DNA of 64,000 nucleotides from Streptomyces akebiae (GTDB lineage: Bacteria; Actinomycetota; Actinomycetes; Streptomycetales; Streptomycetaceae): assembly GCF_019599145.1 (NCBI RefSeq), contig NZ_CP080647.1, positions 3,596,001 through 3,660,000 of the forward strand, given 5' to 3'. Both the position numbers and the translations under genes were made by a program. Below are positions 16,918 to 25,729 of this stretch, one piece after another (positions within the stretch are counted from its first letter, which is position 1; every line of letters starts with the position of its first letter). The notes beneath the pieces were generated by a model. That model searched no databases and was not told the origin of the DNA. It saw only the letters and a program-made list of their open reading frames with translations.

Positions 16918-17100
16918 GCTGTGGCAATTGATCGAGCCCTTCCTACCGATGGGCGAGCACGACCCGTACCCTGAGCGGCTGCGTGAGCAGTTCGAGGGGT
17001 GATCCGACGGTTCCGCACCAGCAGCCGATGGCGGGAAATGCCGGGCAGGTTCGGTCTGTGGCCGCCGGTCTACGGGAGGCGGAGACTGGAAACTGAGCTG
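16905..17100 (+). mobile_element. IS5-type transposase N-terminal fragment
   Basis: Fragments of a DUF4096-type transposase start in two frames: SDKLWQLIEPFLP, then YPERLREQFEG up to a stop, and after a one-base shift GVIRRFRTSSRWREMPGRFG and LWPPVYGR. These match the usual N-terminus of IS5-group transposases. No DDE domain follows, so only a remnant is left. It abuts the truncated permease and probably caused that truncation. Confidence 0.75.
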
Positions 17101-17128
17101 CAGCCACCGCGCAAGCGCCCGCCCCGGC

Positions 17129-17797
17129 TCAGGAGACTGCGCGCGTTGGCGCCAGCTCGGCTGTTACGGCCTCGGCTGCAGCATCCCTCACCTGCGCCTC
17201 CGTGGGCGTGGGCCGGTCGAGTTCGGCAGCGAGTTGAGCCAACGAGGTCATCCGGACACCGGGCAGGGCGCAGGCCATGAACGTGGTGTAGACGTCGAGG
17301 TCCGGGTCGACGTTGAGCGCGAATCCGTGGCTGGTGACGCCGCCGCTGATGCGCATGCCGATGGAGGCGATTTTGCGGTGGTCGGGCGTCCACACGCCGA
17401 CCAGGCTCTCAGCGCCTCGGGGTGTGTCCCGGCGTACCGCCTCGAATCCGAGTGACCCCAGCGCGCGGATCAGGGCGTGTTCGATCCGTCGTATCAAGCC
17501 GCGCGGTCCCAGCTCGCGTACGTTCAGCACGAGATACCCGATCAGCTGCCCTGGCCCGTGATAGGTGGCGTGACCTCCCCGGTCGACTTCGACCAGGCTG
17601 ATCGGTGAAGTCGGCTCTGGCAGTTGGTCGGCCGGTGTCCGCGCCGTGTAGGTGATCACGGGAGGGTGAGTGAGCAGAAACAGCCGATCCCCGGTTCGCC
17701 CCTGCTTCCGCTCGGCAACCCAACCGGCCATGTCGGCCTGCGCCACCTCATACGGCACCTCGCCCAGATCGACTCGCTCCATCTTCCCTGGCCGCAT
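17129..17797 (-). CDS. lipB: Lipoyl(octanoyl) transferase
   Basis: Transfers octanoyl groups from acyl carrier protein to the lipoyl domains of 2-oxoacid dehydrogenases in the cytoplasm. 222 residues with the family motifs: RGGHATYHGPGQLIGYLV, KIASIG with the catalytic Lys near 140, TSHGFALNV, and the catalytic Cys near 176 in ACALPGVRMTSL. Start ATG 17797 is preceded by GAGGAGAGG; a second ATG at 17782 is possible. In streptomycetes the housekeeping lipB normally sits next to lipA; here it stands alone in an accessory island among decayed genes, so it may be an extra copy. Confidence 0.9.
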   Translation of the reverse strand: MRPGKMERVDLGEVPYEVAQADMAGWVAERKQGRTGDRLFLLTHPPVITYTARTPADQLPEPTSPISLVEVDRGGHATYHGPGQLIGYLVLNVRELGPRGLIRRIEHALIRALGSLGFEAVRRDTPRGAESLVGVWTPDHRKIASIGMRISGGVTSHGFALNVDPDLDVYTTFMACALPGVRMTSLAQLAAELDRPTPTEAQVRDAAAEAVTAELAPTRAVS

Positions 17798-18231
17798 TAC
17801 CTCTCCTCTGCCTTCGAGGCGACGTCGCCTCGCGCCGCGCCTGCAAACTCCTGGTCCGGTGTTGCCGATGAGCAGACCGTGCATCGCATGGCGCGGGCGG
17901 TCGCGGCGGGGAGGCGGCCCCCTCGCCTCGGTCGAGGTGAGCTGTTCAAGCTCGGCCACGCCCGGCTTCAGCCGCTGCTTGATCCTCCTCGGAGCATGTG
18001 CCGGGCCGACGGAGCAGATGCGCATGGTCGATGCGGTCGAACAGCGCTGCCAGCGCCGCGTCGAGACTCCACCGGCGGTGCGCGGTCTTGCGCCCGCGAC
18101 CGCATCGCCGCGCACTGCACCGGCAAGCCTTGCCCCGACCGGTTCCGCGCCCGGGCCGGGGTCGCCCGCTGCACGGCTGGGGTGCGCTCCGATCCAGCGA
18201 CCATGCGGCCACCTGACGTGAGCCGGAGAGG
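17798..18231. other. 430-base region without a recognisable gene
   Basis: Arg/Ala-rich open frames exist on both strands but none has a ribosome site or motif. Probably decayed sequence between lipB and the secreted protein gene. Confidence 0.45.
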
Positions 18232-19383
18232 TCACACGAGCCTGACCGGCCCAGCACCGATGGGCAGGCGGACCAGGAGATAGGGCTTGCGGCGCAGGTC
18301 CTTGCCCTCGTGGAAGGGCGACAGCCGGTTGAGCTGGTTGGCGATGGCGTACAGGTGCCGGTCCGAGGCGACGGACAAGGTGTCGACCCAGAGCAGGTCG
18401 CGTCCCTGGGCGAGGGTCCGGTAGGTGCCGTTCGGGCTCCTGCGCCAGATCGCGTTGTGTTCCAGGTCGCCGCCGTAGAGCCGCCCCCTGTCGTCGCTCT
18501 CCAGGCCGTCGGCCATCGGCTTGAACCCGAGGTCCTCGACCGTCCCCGCCACCTCGGCGTCCGTGGCGTCCGGGTCGGCGAGGGCGTCGGTGGACACGCT
18601 GTGCAGTCGACGGCTGGAGAGCGGGCAGTAGTAGAGGCGGGTGCCGTCGGCGCTCAGAGCGATGCCGTCGGAGCCGGTCTCGTAGTACGTGGGCTCGCCA
18701 CCCGCGGGGCGGACCATGAAGGGCTCGCCCTCGATGACCGGCAGGAACTGCTTGTCCGGGAGTGCCGAGGGGTGCCCGGTCAATCGCCGCCAGGAGCGGC
18801 CGGTGGCGAGGTCGACCACGATAATGCCGTTGGAGCCGCCCGAGTCGGTGATGAAGGCCATGCCCTCGGCGCCCCGCCGCAGGTCGAAGCGCACGTCGTT
18901 GGGGTAGCTGTTCGCCGGCACCACCTCGGGCGGGAAGAGGATCTTCCTTACGATCCGGTCGGTGCGCAGGTCGACCGCCACGAGCTTGGGACCGCCGTAG
19001 GACGATCCGGCGAACCCCGGGCTTCCGGTGTCGAGAATCCACAGCCGGTCGGCCCCATCAATGACGACGCTCTGCACCGACTGGAAGTGCCCGGCCAGAT
19101 CGGAGGCGTCCTCGCGGTTCACCTCGGCGTCGGGATAGGCCACCGGCTTCCCGCCCCGCAGCTCGGCGACGGTGAACGGCACGTCGTCGCCCCAGCGGGG
19201 AAAGTTGACGAAGGTGCGGCCGCGGCGCGAGACGGTGACACCCGTCGGCATCGCACCCCAGAAGCGGGCAACGACCTCGTAGCGGCCGGCTGTTGAGCCG
19301 GATGGGGAGGCGGAGGCGGGTGCGGCGAGTTGGGTGGCGGCCAGCGACGCGGTGGTTGCCGTAAGGAACGTGCGTCGTTTCAT
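18232..19383 (-). CDS. Secreted major-royal-jelly/yellow-type beta-propeller protein
   Basis: A 383-residue exported protein. MKRRTFLTATTASLAATQLA is a signal sequence with an RRxFL twin-arginine pattern, with likely cleavage after ASA. The mature part reads as a yellow/royal-jelly six-bladed propeller: VSRRGRTFVNFPRW, DRLWILDTG, KLVAVDLRTD, AFITDSGGSNGIIVVDL, GIALSADGTRLYYCPL, LLWVDTLSV. Bacterial members are often annotated as gluconolactonase-like; function unknown. Start ATG 19383 has GGAGA 7 nt upstream. It may be co-transcribed with the NTF2-like gene 288 bases upstream, though the gap leaves room for its own promoter. Confidence 0.85.
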   Translation of the reverse strand: MKRRTFLTATTASLAATQLAAPASASPSGSTAGRYEVVARFWGAMPTGVTVSRRGRTFVNFPRWGDDVPFTVAELRGGKPVAYPDAEVNREDASDLAGHFQSVQSVVIDGADRLWILDTGSPGFAGSSYGGPKLVAVDLRTDRIVRKILFPPEVVPANSYPNDVRFDLRRGAEGMAFITDSGGSNGIIVVDLATGRSWRRLTGHPSALPDKQFLPVIEGEPFMVRPAGGEPTYYETGSDGIALSADGTRLYYCPLSSRRLHSVSTDALADPDATDAEVAGTVEDLGFKPMADGLESDDRGRLYGGDLEHNAIWRRSPNGTYRTLAQGRDLLWVDTLSVASDRHLYAIANQLNRLSPFHEGKDLRRKPYLLVRLPIGAGPVRLV

Positions 19384-19671
19384 GGGAGCGTCTCCTGTTA
19401 GGTCAAGTTGCTGGAAAGCACGTCGAGTTGCCGCAATCACTTCGACGCATGGGGGGCGGACGTTGCCCTGGCCGGTGGAGGGCGGTGCCTCCGGGCAGTC
19501 GCCCCCGGGAAGTCGACTTCGCCCGTGTGGTCAGGGCGAGCCGGAGCCGTCTGGACGGCGGGTACCTCGTGCGTTCCTGCGACCTGGAGCTGTTCGCCGG
19601 GGACATCGCCCGCGGCTCCCGCCGGCTCCTGGAAGGGGATTGGGGCCGAACGGCCGGTGGACCCGGTGCTC
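19384..19671. other. Intergenic, no gene seen
   Basis: Nothing beyond a possible promoter for the secreted propeller gene; small frames here lack support. Confidence 0.4.
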
Positions 19672-20190
19672 TCAGGTCCGCCGGGCTGCTGGGCGGGTCT
19701 TCGCGACCATGCCGCGGTCCCCTGAGGAGACCATCGCGTGAATGGGTACGGTGCTGACGCTCATGAGCGTCGCAAGGCCCCGGCGGCCCTGCTGGCGAGC
19801 GAGCGCCGGACCCATCAGGTGCATCAGGGCGGTGAGGGCCGGCATCGGGCGCCCGAAGAGCGTGATCTCCGTGATGCGTGCTTGGTCATCGAGCCGCAGC
19901 ATCTGCACTTCCTCGAGCGACTGGGAACCCACCCGCGCCCGGTAGACCAGCGCGTACGCGTCGCCCTCGCCGGTCTGGGTGTGGTAGCGGACGTCCTTGA
20001 CCGTCGCGAACGCCACGGTCAGGAAGTCGCGCAGCTGGTCAGATCCCTCGAAGCGGAACTGGTCGGTGAGCGGCGAGCTCAGCACGACGTCCGGGCTCAG
20101 GCACGCGACCGCGGCGTCGACGTCACCGCGTTCCTCGGCGGAGCGCCAGCTGGCGACGGTAGCGGCGGCGGAGTGCAGGGTCTCGGACAT
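19672..20190 (-). CDS. SnoaL/NTF2-like protein
   Basis: A 172-residue protein whose first 120 residues fit the NTF2/SnoaL cone fold: VASWRSAEERGDVDAAVACL, then DVVLSSPLTDQFRFEG, and RYHTQTGEGDAYALVYRA. Such proteins act as small isomerases, hydratases or ligand-binding pockets. The last 45 residues (MGPALARQQGRRGLATLM onward) are an atypical extension. ATG 20190 follows GGGAGAG. Lies 63 bases downstream of the SDR and probably shares its regulated transcript. Confidence 0.8.
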   Translation of the reverse strand: MSETLHSAAATVASWRSAEERGDVDAAVACLSPDVVLSSPLTDQFRFEGSDQLRDFLTVAFATVKDVRYHTQTGEGDAYALVYRARVGSQSLEEVQMLRLDDQARITEITLFGRPMPALTALMHLMGPALARQQGRRGLATLMSVSTVPIHAMVSSGDRGMVAKTRPAARRT

Positions 20191-20253
20191 GGGTCTCTCC
20201 CGGTATCAGCGGCGCGAACGGGTTTGTGGGTGGCGGAGTGCGCGGGTGGGGTG

Positions 20254-21069
20254 TCAGCCGGTGAGCTTGTTCATCGTGCGGATCTGCTTGTCCAGGACCC
20301 AGGCGGGAACGAAGCGGAGCATGCGTGCGCGTCCGGCCATGGGGCCGGCGGCGTAGCGCAGTTTCGGCTTGGTGTCGGTCGCGGCCGTGACGATCGCCTT
20401 GGCGACCACGGCGGGGTCGTCGCCCGCCTTGATCGCCTCCGCCATCAGGCGGTCGAAGACGTGCCGCTGGTCGGCGTAGGTCTGCAGGGGGGTGTCGGGC
20501 TTGGCACTGTTGGTCTCGAATCCGGTGTTGGTGTAGGCGGGTTCGACCAGGAGCGAGCGGACGCCGTACTGCCGGACCTCGTGGTCCAGGGACTGGGAGT
20601 AGCCCTCGATGGCGTGCTTGGACGCGCCGTAGACGGCCATGTAGGGGGCGGGGATGAAGCCCTGTACGGACGAGAGGTTGATGATGCGGCCGCGCCCCCG
20701 GGCGCGCATGTGCGGCAGGACCTCCTTGACCATGCGCATGACCCCGAAGACGTTGATGTCGAAGACGCCCTGGGCCTGCGCGAGGGAGGTTTCCTCGGCC
20801 GCGCCGATCGAGCCGATGCCGGCGTTGTTGACCAGGACGTCGATCCGCCCGAACCGGTCGATCACCTGCTGGACCACGGCGGTGACCGACTTGTCGCTGA
20901 CCACGTCGAGGTCGAAGAACGTCACGCCCTGGAGCGGGGTGACGCGTGAGGTGTCGCGGCCGGTGCCGGCCACCTCGAAACCCGCCGCGACCAGCGCGAG
21001 GGCGGTCTGCCTGCCGATACCGGAGGAGGCGCCCGTCACGAGGGCCACCGGTCGATTTGTCGTCATCAC
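20254..21069 (-). CDS. Short-chain dehydrogenase/reductase (paralog B)
   Basis: A 271-residue SDR nearly colinear with paralog A: TGASSGIG, LVNNAGIG, NLSSVQG, YGASKHAIEG, and the same basic C-terminal extension ending KQIRTMNKLTG. Both paralogs begin MMTTNRPVALVTGASS. Paired operators lie 21 bases upstream, and beyond them a decayed tetR, exactly as for paralog A, so the whole cassette was duplicated. The downstream partners differ (NTF2-like here, CocE-type there). Confidence 0.92.
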   Translation of the reverse strand: MMTTNRPVALVTGASSGIGRQTALALVAAGFEVAGTGRDTSRVTPLQGVTFFDLDVVSDKSVTAVVQQVIDRFGRIDVLVNNAGIGSIGAAEETSLAQAQGVFDINVFGVMRMVKEVLPHMRARGRGRIINLSSVQGFIPAPYMAVYGASKHAIEGYSQSLDHEVRQYGVRSLLVEPAYTNTGFETNSAKPDTPLQTYADQRHVFDRLMAEAIKAGDDPAVVAKAIVTAATDTKPKLRYAAGPMAGRARMLRFVPAWVLDKQIRTMNKLTG

Positions 21070-21089
21070 GCACTCCCGAACCCACCCGG

Positions 21090-21135
21090 GAAACCGATTG
21101 GTTTCCTCTTTGCCTCACTGTAAACCGATCGGTTT
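21090..21135. promoter_or_regulatory. Paired TetR-type operators before SDR paralog B
   Basis: GAAACCGATTGGTTTC at 21090-21105 and AAACCGATCGGTTT at 21122-21135, centres 31 bp apart. After the distal site both cassettes share GCGCAAGCTCA, another trace of duplication. Confidence 0.8.
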
Positions 21136-21218
21136 CCAGTGCGCAAGCTCACGCACAGAACCGATCCCGGGCCGCGTCGCCGGCCGGCTTCAAGTCGAGC
21201 TGACCGACGCCCGCCGAC

Positions 21219-21610
21219 ATGGCGGCACGCGCCGGACGAACAGGCGGGAGAGACGCGACAGCACCATCAACGCGCTGCGATCGCGAGTTCGGGCCCAAGG
21301 GCTGCTATGGCATTTCCGCCGAGGCGATTGCCAAGCAGGCCGGTGCCACGCAGCCGTACCTCTTCCGACTCTTCCCGGGCGAGAAGGCGATCGCCGCCAC
21401 CTTGACGCGGAGCGCGGAAGAACGCCTTCCTGGCGTTCGACAGGTGGCCAAGGACGGGCGGCACGAGCGGGCCTCACCCGCCATGAGCAGCTCAATGGCG
21501 ATCGGACACTGCGGCCGGTCTCGGCACACCCCGAAAACGCTTCAGACACAGATGCGGGGATGCCCGGTCGCGGCAGCCGCCAGGCACACCAAGCAGCAGA
21601 AGCCCTCGGC
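21219..21610 (+). pseudogene. Decayed TetR-family regulator (paralog B)
   Basis: ATG 21219 and the following bases align to the remnant at 14519, but the frame is broken more than once. Readable blocks are FGPKGCYGISAEAIAKQAGA and TQPYLFRLFPGEKAIAATL (helix-turn-helix end and start of the ligand domain); later SRHTPKTLQTQMRGCPVAAA corresponds in another frame to the SARPETLPMQRRGYAVVAAA of paralog A. Not functional. 21611-21856 beyond it holds nothing I can identify. Confidence 0.75.
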
Positions 21611-21856
21611 GGCGTCGGGTGGGACAGGCACGAGCCCGCTGCCGTCGACGATGATCACCAGCTGGGCGCAGTGCTCGATTCCGGCGAATGCGTCCACCGC
21701 GCGAAGGGAAAGTGGCTGCGGTCGAGGATGCGGGCACCTAGCGGGTTCGGGCAGCTGCGGGCGCCCAGCGATAGCGGCAGGGCCTGTCCGGTGAGCAGGG
21801 GGTGTGGGCTGCCGTCCGGTGCAGAAGCTCCTGATGAGGGAATCCGGCCTGCCTGA

Positions 21857-22498
21857 TCAGAGCTGATCGCTGATGGCTCGGTAGGCCGCGATGTACAGGG
21901 TGTGGCACAGGTCGATCAGTTCTTCGACGGTGGCCTTCTGGTGGCCGAGCGTCCAGTCCACGAGCAGTTCGTTGACTCCGCCGACCAGACTCATCGCGGT
22001 CATGGTGAGCCGGCTGGAGGAGGCTTCCGGGTCGGATAGCGGTCCGACGACGGCGGCGACCATCGCGGCGAATTCGTGCAGGACGTCACGGCGCCGCACT
22101 TCGAGGCGGGGGCTTGCGCCCACGACCTCGATGAGCACCAGGCGGGCCTTGCGGGCGTCGCCGGCCAGTGTGCGGATGAAGACCTCGAGTCCGGCGCGCA
22201 GCTGGGCGTCGACATCGGGTGCGGCAGCGGCTGCGGCCTGCGCGGTCTCGGCGATGATCGTAGTGATCAGCTCGTCGTAGACCCCGGCGAGAAGGTCTTC
22301 GCGGTCGCGGAAGGACTCGTAGAAGTAGCGCTCGGTCAGTCCGGCGTGCGAGCACACCTGCTTGACGGACGCTGCGGCAAATCCGGCCGTGCCGAACAGG
22401 TCGAGGCCCGCCTGGATGAGGCGGGTGCGGCGCTCCTGCTGTCGCTGCGCCGCGTCGCGTCCGCCGTAGCGCCGCCCGGCGGTCTGTGTGCCGGTCAT
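21857..22498 (-). CDS. TetR/AcrR-family regulator of the divergent operon
   Basis: A 213-residue TetR protein: HTH in RQQERRTRLIQAGLDLFG, then FAAASVKQVCSHAGLTERYFYESFRDREDL, followed by a helical ligand domain. ATG 22498 is used because AAGGGGAGAA precedes it directly; 16 in-frame codons further upstream lie in the operator region. It is transcribed divergently from a five-gene operon, with two matching inverted repeats between, the standard layout of a local repressor that also controls itself. Confidence 0.92.
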   Translation of the reverse strand: MTGTQTAGRRYGGRDAAQRQQERRTRLIQAGLDLFGTAGFAAASVKQVCSHAGLTERYFYESFRDREDLLAGVYDELITTIIAETAQAAAAAAPDVDAQLRAGLEVFIRTLAGDARKARLVLIEVVGASPRLEVRRRDVLHEFAAMVAAVVGPLSDPEASSSRLTMTAMSLVGGVNELLVDWTLGHQKATVEELIDLCHTLYIAAYRAISDQL

Positions 22499-22537
22499 TT
22501 CTCCCCTTCGCAGAGGTGTTGACACCGGTGTACTCCG

Positions 22538-22585
22538 AACTGACACTCTAGCTTGTCAGTTCATCTGACATGGCATCGTGTCAGA
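22538..22585. promoter_or_regulatory. Tandem operators CTGACA-N8-TGTCAG
   Basis: AACTGACA-N8-TGTCAGTT at 22538-22561 and TCTGACA-N8-TGTCAGA at 22564-22585, centres 25 bp apart, between the divergent tetR and SDR genes. Different in sequence from the AAACCGATCGGTTT operators to the left, so a separate regulator. Confidence 0.8.
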
Positions 22586-22650
22586 CGAGCGTGAGGTCCG
22601 CCGGCCGCTCGGCGCTCCGCTCATGCTCAGGGCAAGAAAGGGGCTCGATC

Positions 22651-23562
22651 GTGGCAGCACCGCCCAAAATCTCGTACACGTCCAGCCGGAGAGACCGCGA
22701 CAGGCTCCCCCACACACAACCCCTGACCGGCCGAGTGATAGCGGTCACCGGAGCGGGCCGTGGAATCGGGCGTGCCGTCGCAGCCCGGCTCGCCGCAGCC
22801 GGAGCCGCCGTGGCGATCGGCGATCTCGACACGGAGCTTGCCAAGGAGACGGCTGGAGCCCTCGGCGCGCATCCCGGTGGCCGACTGCTCGGGCTGCCTC
22901 TCGACGTCACCGACACCCATTCCTTCGAAGACTTCCTGCGCACCGTCGAGACCGAGCTGGGGCCCATCGACGTACTGATCAACAACGCCGGAATCATGTG
23001 GGTGGGCCCCTTCGAGGAGGAACCGGAGGAAGCCGCCCTGCGCCAGTTCGACGTCAACGTCCACGGCGTACTGCGGGGGATGAAACTCGTGATCCCCGGG
23101 ATGCGGAAACGCGGTCGCGGTCACGTGGTGAACATCGCCTCCGCCGCCAGCAAGGTCGCCCCGGCCGGCGAGGCGACCTACGCGGCGACGAAGCACGCAC
23201 TCCACGGCTACAGCACAGCCGTCCGCGCCGAACTGCGCGGCACCGGCGTGCACGTGTCCCTGGTGATGCCCGGCGTCGTGGACACCGAGCTGGCCGTGGG
23301 CACCGCGACCGGCCCCACCCGACGCCTGACGACGGATCAGGTGGCCGACGCGGTGCTCGACGTCGTGCTGCGCCCGCGGTTCGAGGTCTTCGTCCCACGC
23401 CGGGTAGCCGCCCTGACCCGCTTGGCCGCGGTGCTGCCGGGCCGTGCCCGCGACGCCCTGCACCACCTCCTCGTCCCCAACCAACTCGCTGCCCTGTCCG
23501 ACCGGTCGGTCCGCGCGGCGTACGAGCAGCGCACCCGCACCGCCCGCCTGCCCGAAGGATGA
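22651..23562 (+). CDS. Short-chain dehydrogenase/reductase
   Basis: A 303-residue SDR: TGAGRGIG cofactor loop near residue 32, INNAGIMWVGPF, SAASKVAPAGEATYAATK with the catalytic Tyr and Lys, and a C-terminal extension (AALTRLAAVLPGRARD) typical of membrane-near SDRs acting on lipids. GTG 22651 follows AAAGGGG by about 8 nt; earlier in-frame codons overlap the operators. First gene of the operon SDR, MBL hydrolase, alpha/beta hydrolase, diiron-like hydrolase, reductase; only 4 bases separate it from the next gene. Confidence 0.9.
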   Translation: MAAPPKISYTSSRRDRDRLPHTQPLTGRVIAVTGAGRGIGRAVAARLAAAGAAVAIGDLDTELAKETAGALGAHPGGRLLGLPLDVTDTHSFEDFLRTVETELGPIDVLINNAGIMWVGPFEEEPEEAALRQFDVNVHGVLRGMKLVIPGMRKRGRGHVVNIASAASKVAPAGEATYAATKHALHGYSTAVRAELRGTGVHVSLVMPGVVDTELAVGTATGPTRRLTTDQVADAVLDVVLRPRFEVFVPRRVAALTRLAAVLPGRARDALHHLLVPNQLAALSDRSVRAAYEQRTRTARLPEG

Positions 23563-23566
23563 GCCC

Positions 23567-24721
23567 GTGACCACCACGCCCAAGCCGGCGCCCAGCGCGA
23601 AGAAGACCAAGGAGGCCCAGGAGGCCCAGGACGCCGCCGCTCTGCGCCCCATCCCCGAATTCGAAGGTGTCCACGACGTCTGGCCCCGCGGTGACCGGCT
23701 GCGCGCCGTGCGCAGCGCCGCGGCCACCTACCGTGAGCGGTTCGTCCAGCAGGGCCGCATCCGCGCCGTCCGCAGTTTCGACATCGCCGCCGCCCCGTAC
23801 CCGACCCGGTTCGGCTTCCACGGCGCCGCGCTCGCCGTCAACCCGTTCGTGAGCATCGTCAACCGGATGCTCGTCGTGCAGTTCGACGGCTTCGACGGTG
23901 AGCCGAAGACACTGGTGTGGGAGCCGACCGTCGCCGCCGGAACGGCTCAAGCGCCGTTCTACGCCCAGCTCAAGCGGCTGGCGGGGGACTTTCTCACCGA
24001 GCACGTCTTCGCCCGCTACTACCAGGACCCGAACACCGTCCTGCCCTCCTGCGGTCTGCGACCCGAGGACGTGGACTTCGTCAGCTTCGACCATCTGCAC
24101 GTCCAGGACGTGCGCATGATCATGGGAAGTACCAGCACCATTCCCGGCGAACGGGCACCCCGCGAAGCGCTGTTCCCGCGCGCCCGGCTGCTGGTGCACC
24201 GCAGGGAGCTGGGCACCTTCGCATCGACGCATCCGATGCAGTGGGCCTGGTACGTCGACGGAGGCATGGACGGGGTACCGCCCGAGCGCGTCACCGCCTT
24301 CGACGGCGATGTCGAACTCGGTGTCGGCGTCAGCCTGTTGTGGACCCCCGGCCATACGGACGGCAACCACTCCCTGGTGCTGAACACCCCCGACGGAGTG
24401 TGGGTCTCCTCCGAGAACGGCATCTCGGCCGACAACTGGCAGCCCGAGCTCTCCCGCATCCCCGGGGTGCGCCGCCACGCCGCGTTCTACGGCCATGAGG
24501 TGGTGCCCAACGCCAACACCCTGGAGGACTCCCTCGACCAGTACGACTCCATGGTCAAGGAGAAGACGCTCGCCGACCCCAGCCGACGCGATCCGCGCTG
24601 GCTGCAGATCCTGCCCTCCTCGGAGCTGGCTCCCTTCAAGCGGCACTGGCCGGTGGTGCCCAGCTTCGTCCACGGCGGTCTGAACTACGGCGAACTCAGC
24701 CCTGCCGGTGGTGGCCGATGA
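23567..24721 (+). CDS. MBL-fold metallo-hydrolase
   Basis: A 384-residue metallo-beta-lactamase-fold protein. Metal ligands: D-H-L-H-V-Q-D in SFDHLHVQD, the variant of HxHxDH, and GHTDGNHSL (His of motif 3). A charged helical start (SAKKTKEAQEAQDAAALR) precedes it. The sequence between 70 and 140 (NPFVSIVNRMLVVQFDGF) forms the first sheet. Likely a lactonase or ester hydrolase acting on the product of the neighbouring SDR. GTG 23567; overlaps the next gene by 4 bases (ATGA). Confidence 0.85.
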   Translation: MTTTPKPAPSAKKTKEAQEAQDAAALRPIPEFEGVHDVWPRGDRLRAVRSAAATYRERFVQQGRIRAVRSFDIAAAPYPTRFGFHGAALAVNPFVSIVNRMLVVQFDGFDGEPKTLVWEPTVAAGTAQAPFYAQLKRLAGDFLTEHVFARYYQDPNTVLPSCGLRPEDVDFVSFDHLHVQDVRMIMGSTSTIPGERAPREALFPRARLLVHRRELGTFASTHPMQWAWYVDGGMDGVPPERVTAFDGDVELGVGVSLLWTPGHTDGNHSLVLNTPDGVWVSSENGISADNWQPELSRIPGVRRHAAFYGHEVVPNANTLEDSLDQYDSMVKEKTLADPSRRDPRWLQILPSSELAPFKRHWPVVPSFVHGGLNYGELSPAGGGR

Positions 24722-25641
24722 CCGGCCCGGCCGCCCGCCGGATCGCCGCGGACGGCGTGGAGTTGGCCGCCTACCAGTGGGGATTGTCCACGGCTCCTCC
24801 GGTGGTGCTGGTCCACGGCTATCCGGACACCAGCGCCGTGTGGCGCCCGGTCGCCGAGCGCCTGGCCGACTGCTTCCACGTCACCGCCTTCGACGTGCGG
24901 GGAGCCGGTGCCTCCCACCGGCCCAGGGGTCTGCACGCCTACCGGATGTCCCGCCTGGAAGCCGACCTGGAGGCGGTTCTCGACGCCGTCAGCCCCGACC
25001 GCCCGGTGCACCTGGTCGGACACGACTGGGGATCGATCCACTCCTGGGAGTCGGTCACCGGCACCCGCCTGGCCGGGCGGATCGCCTCGTTCACCTCCAT
25101 CTCCGGACCCTGCCTGGACCACGTCGGCCACCTGATCCGGGCCCGCCTTCGGCCACGGCATCCGGACCTGCCGAAGATGCTGAGGCAGGCCGCACGGTCC
25201 TGGTACATCGCCTACTTCCATGTCCCGCTCCTGCCCACCCTGACCTGGAGAGCGCTGGGACACCGCTGGCGCGCCTTCCTCACCGGCTCCCAAGGCGTGC
25301 CCGGGCACGCCCCCTACCCCGCGCCGACGCTGGCCCGCGACGCCGTGTCCGGCATCGCGCTGTACCGCGCCAACATGCTGCCCCGCCTGCTGCGTCCCCG
25401 GGACCGGCCGACCACCGTCCCGGTTCAGCTCATCATCCCCACCCGCGACTTCTGCGTCACCCCGGTGCTGTCGTACGGAGTGGAGCGCTGGACGGGCCGG
25501 ATACGACGGCGTCCGATCGACGCCGGGCACTGGGTACAGCTCAGCCACCCCGAGGAGGTCGCGTCCCGGATCGCGGAATTCGCCCACCACGTCGAAGACG
25601 GCTCCCGCCGCAGTCCGGACCACACCGCGCACCCGATCTGA
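24718..25641 (+). CDS. Alpha/beta hydrolase, epoxide hydrolase/dehalogenase type
   Basis: A 307-residue alpha/beta hydrolase. HGYPD (33-37) supplies the oxyanion region, and the nucleophile elbow reads G101-H-D103-W-G105: an Asp nucleophile as in epoxide hydrolases and haloalkane dehalogenases rather than a Ser esterase. The acid is probably in IPTRDFCVTP and the base is H of AGHWVQLSHPEE. A helical cap lies at about 130-215. Translationally coupled to the MBL gene. Confidence 0.9.
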   Translation: MTGPAARRIAADGVELAAYQWGLSTAPPVVLVHGYPDTSAVWRPVAERLADCFHVTAFDVRGAGASHRPRGLHAYRMSRLEADLEAVLDAVSPDRPVHLVGHDWGSIHSWESVTGTRLAGRIASFTSISGPCLDHVGHLIRARLRPRHPDLPKMLRQAARSWYIAYFHVPLLPTLTWRALGHRWRAFLTGSQGVPGHAPYPAPTLARDAVSGIALYRANMLPRLLRPRDRPTTVPVQLIIPTRDFCVTPVLSYGVERWTGRIRRRPIDAGHWVQLSHPEEVASRIAEFAHHVEDGSRRSPDHTAHPI

Positions 25642-25729
25642 CGGGCCAGCAGCAACAGACCGGCAGTACTGGACGACTGCCTGACCGCCCCTTCACACAC
25701 ACCGATCGCCGACGGAGGAGGAACCCGTC

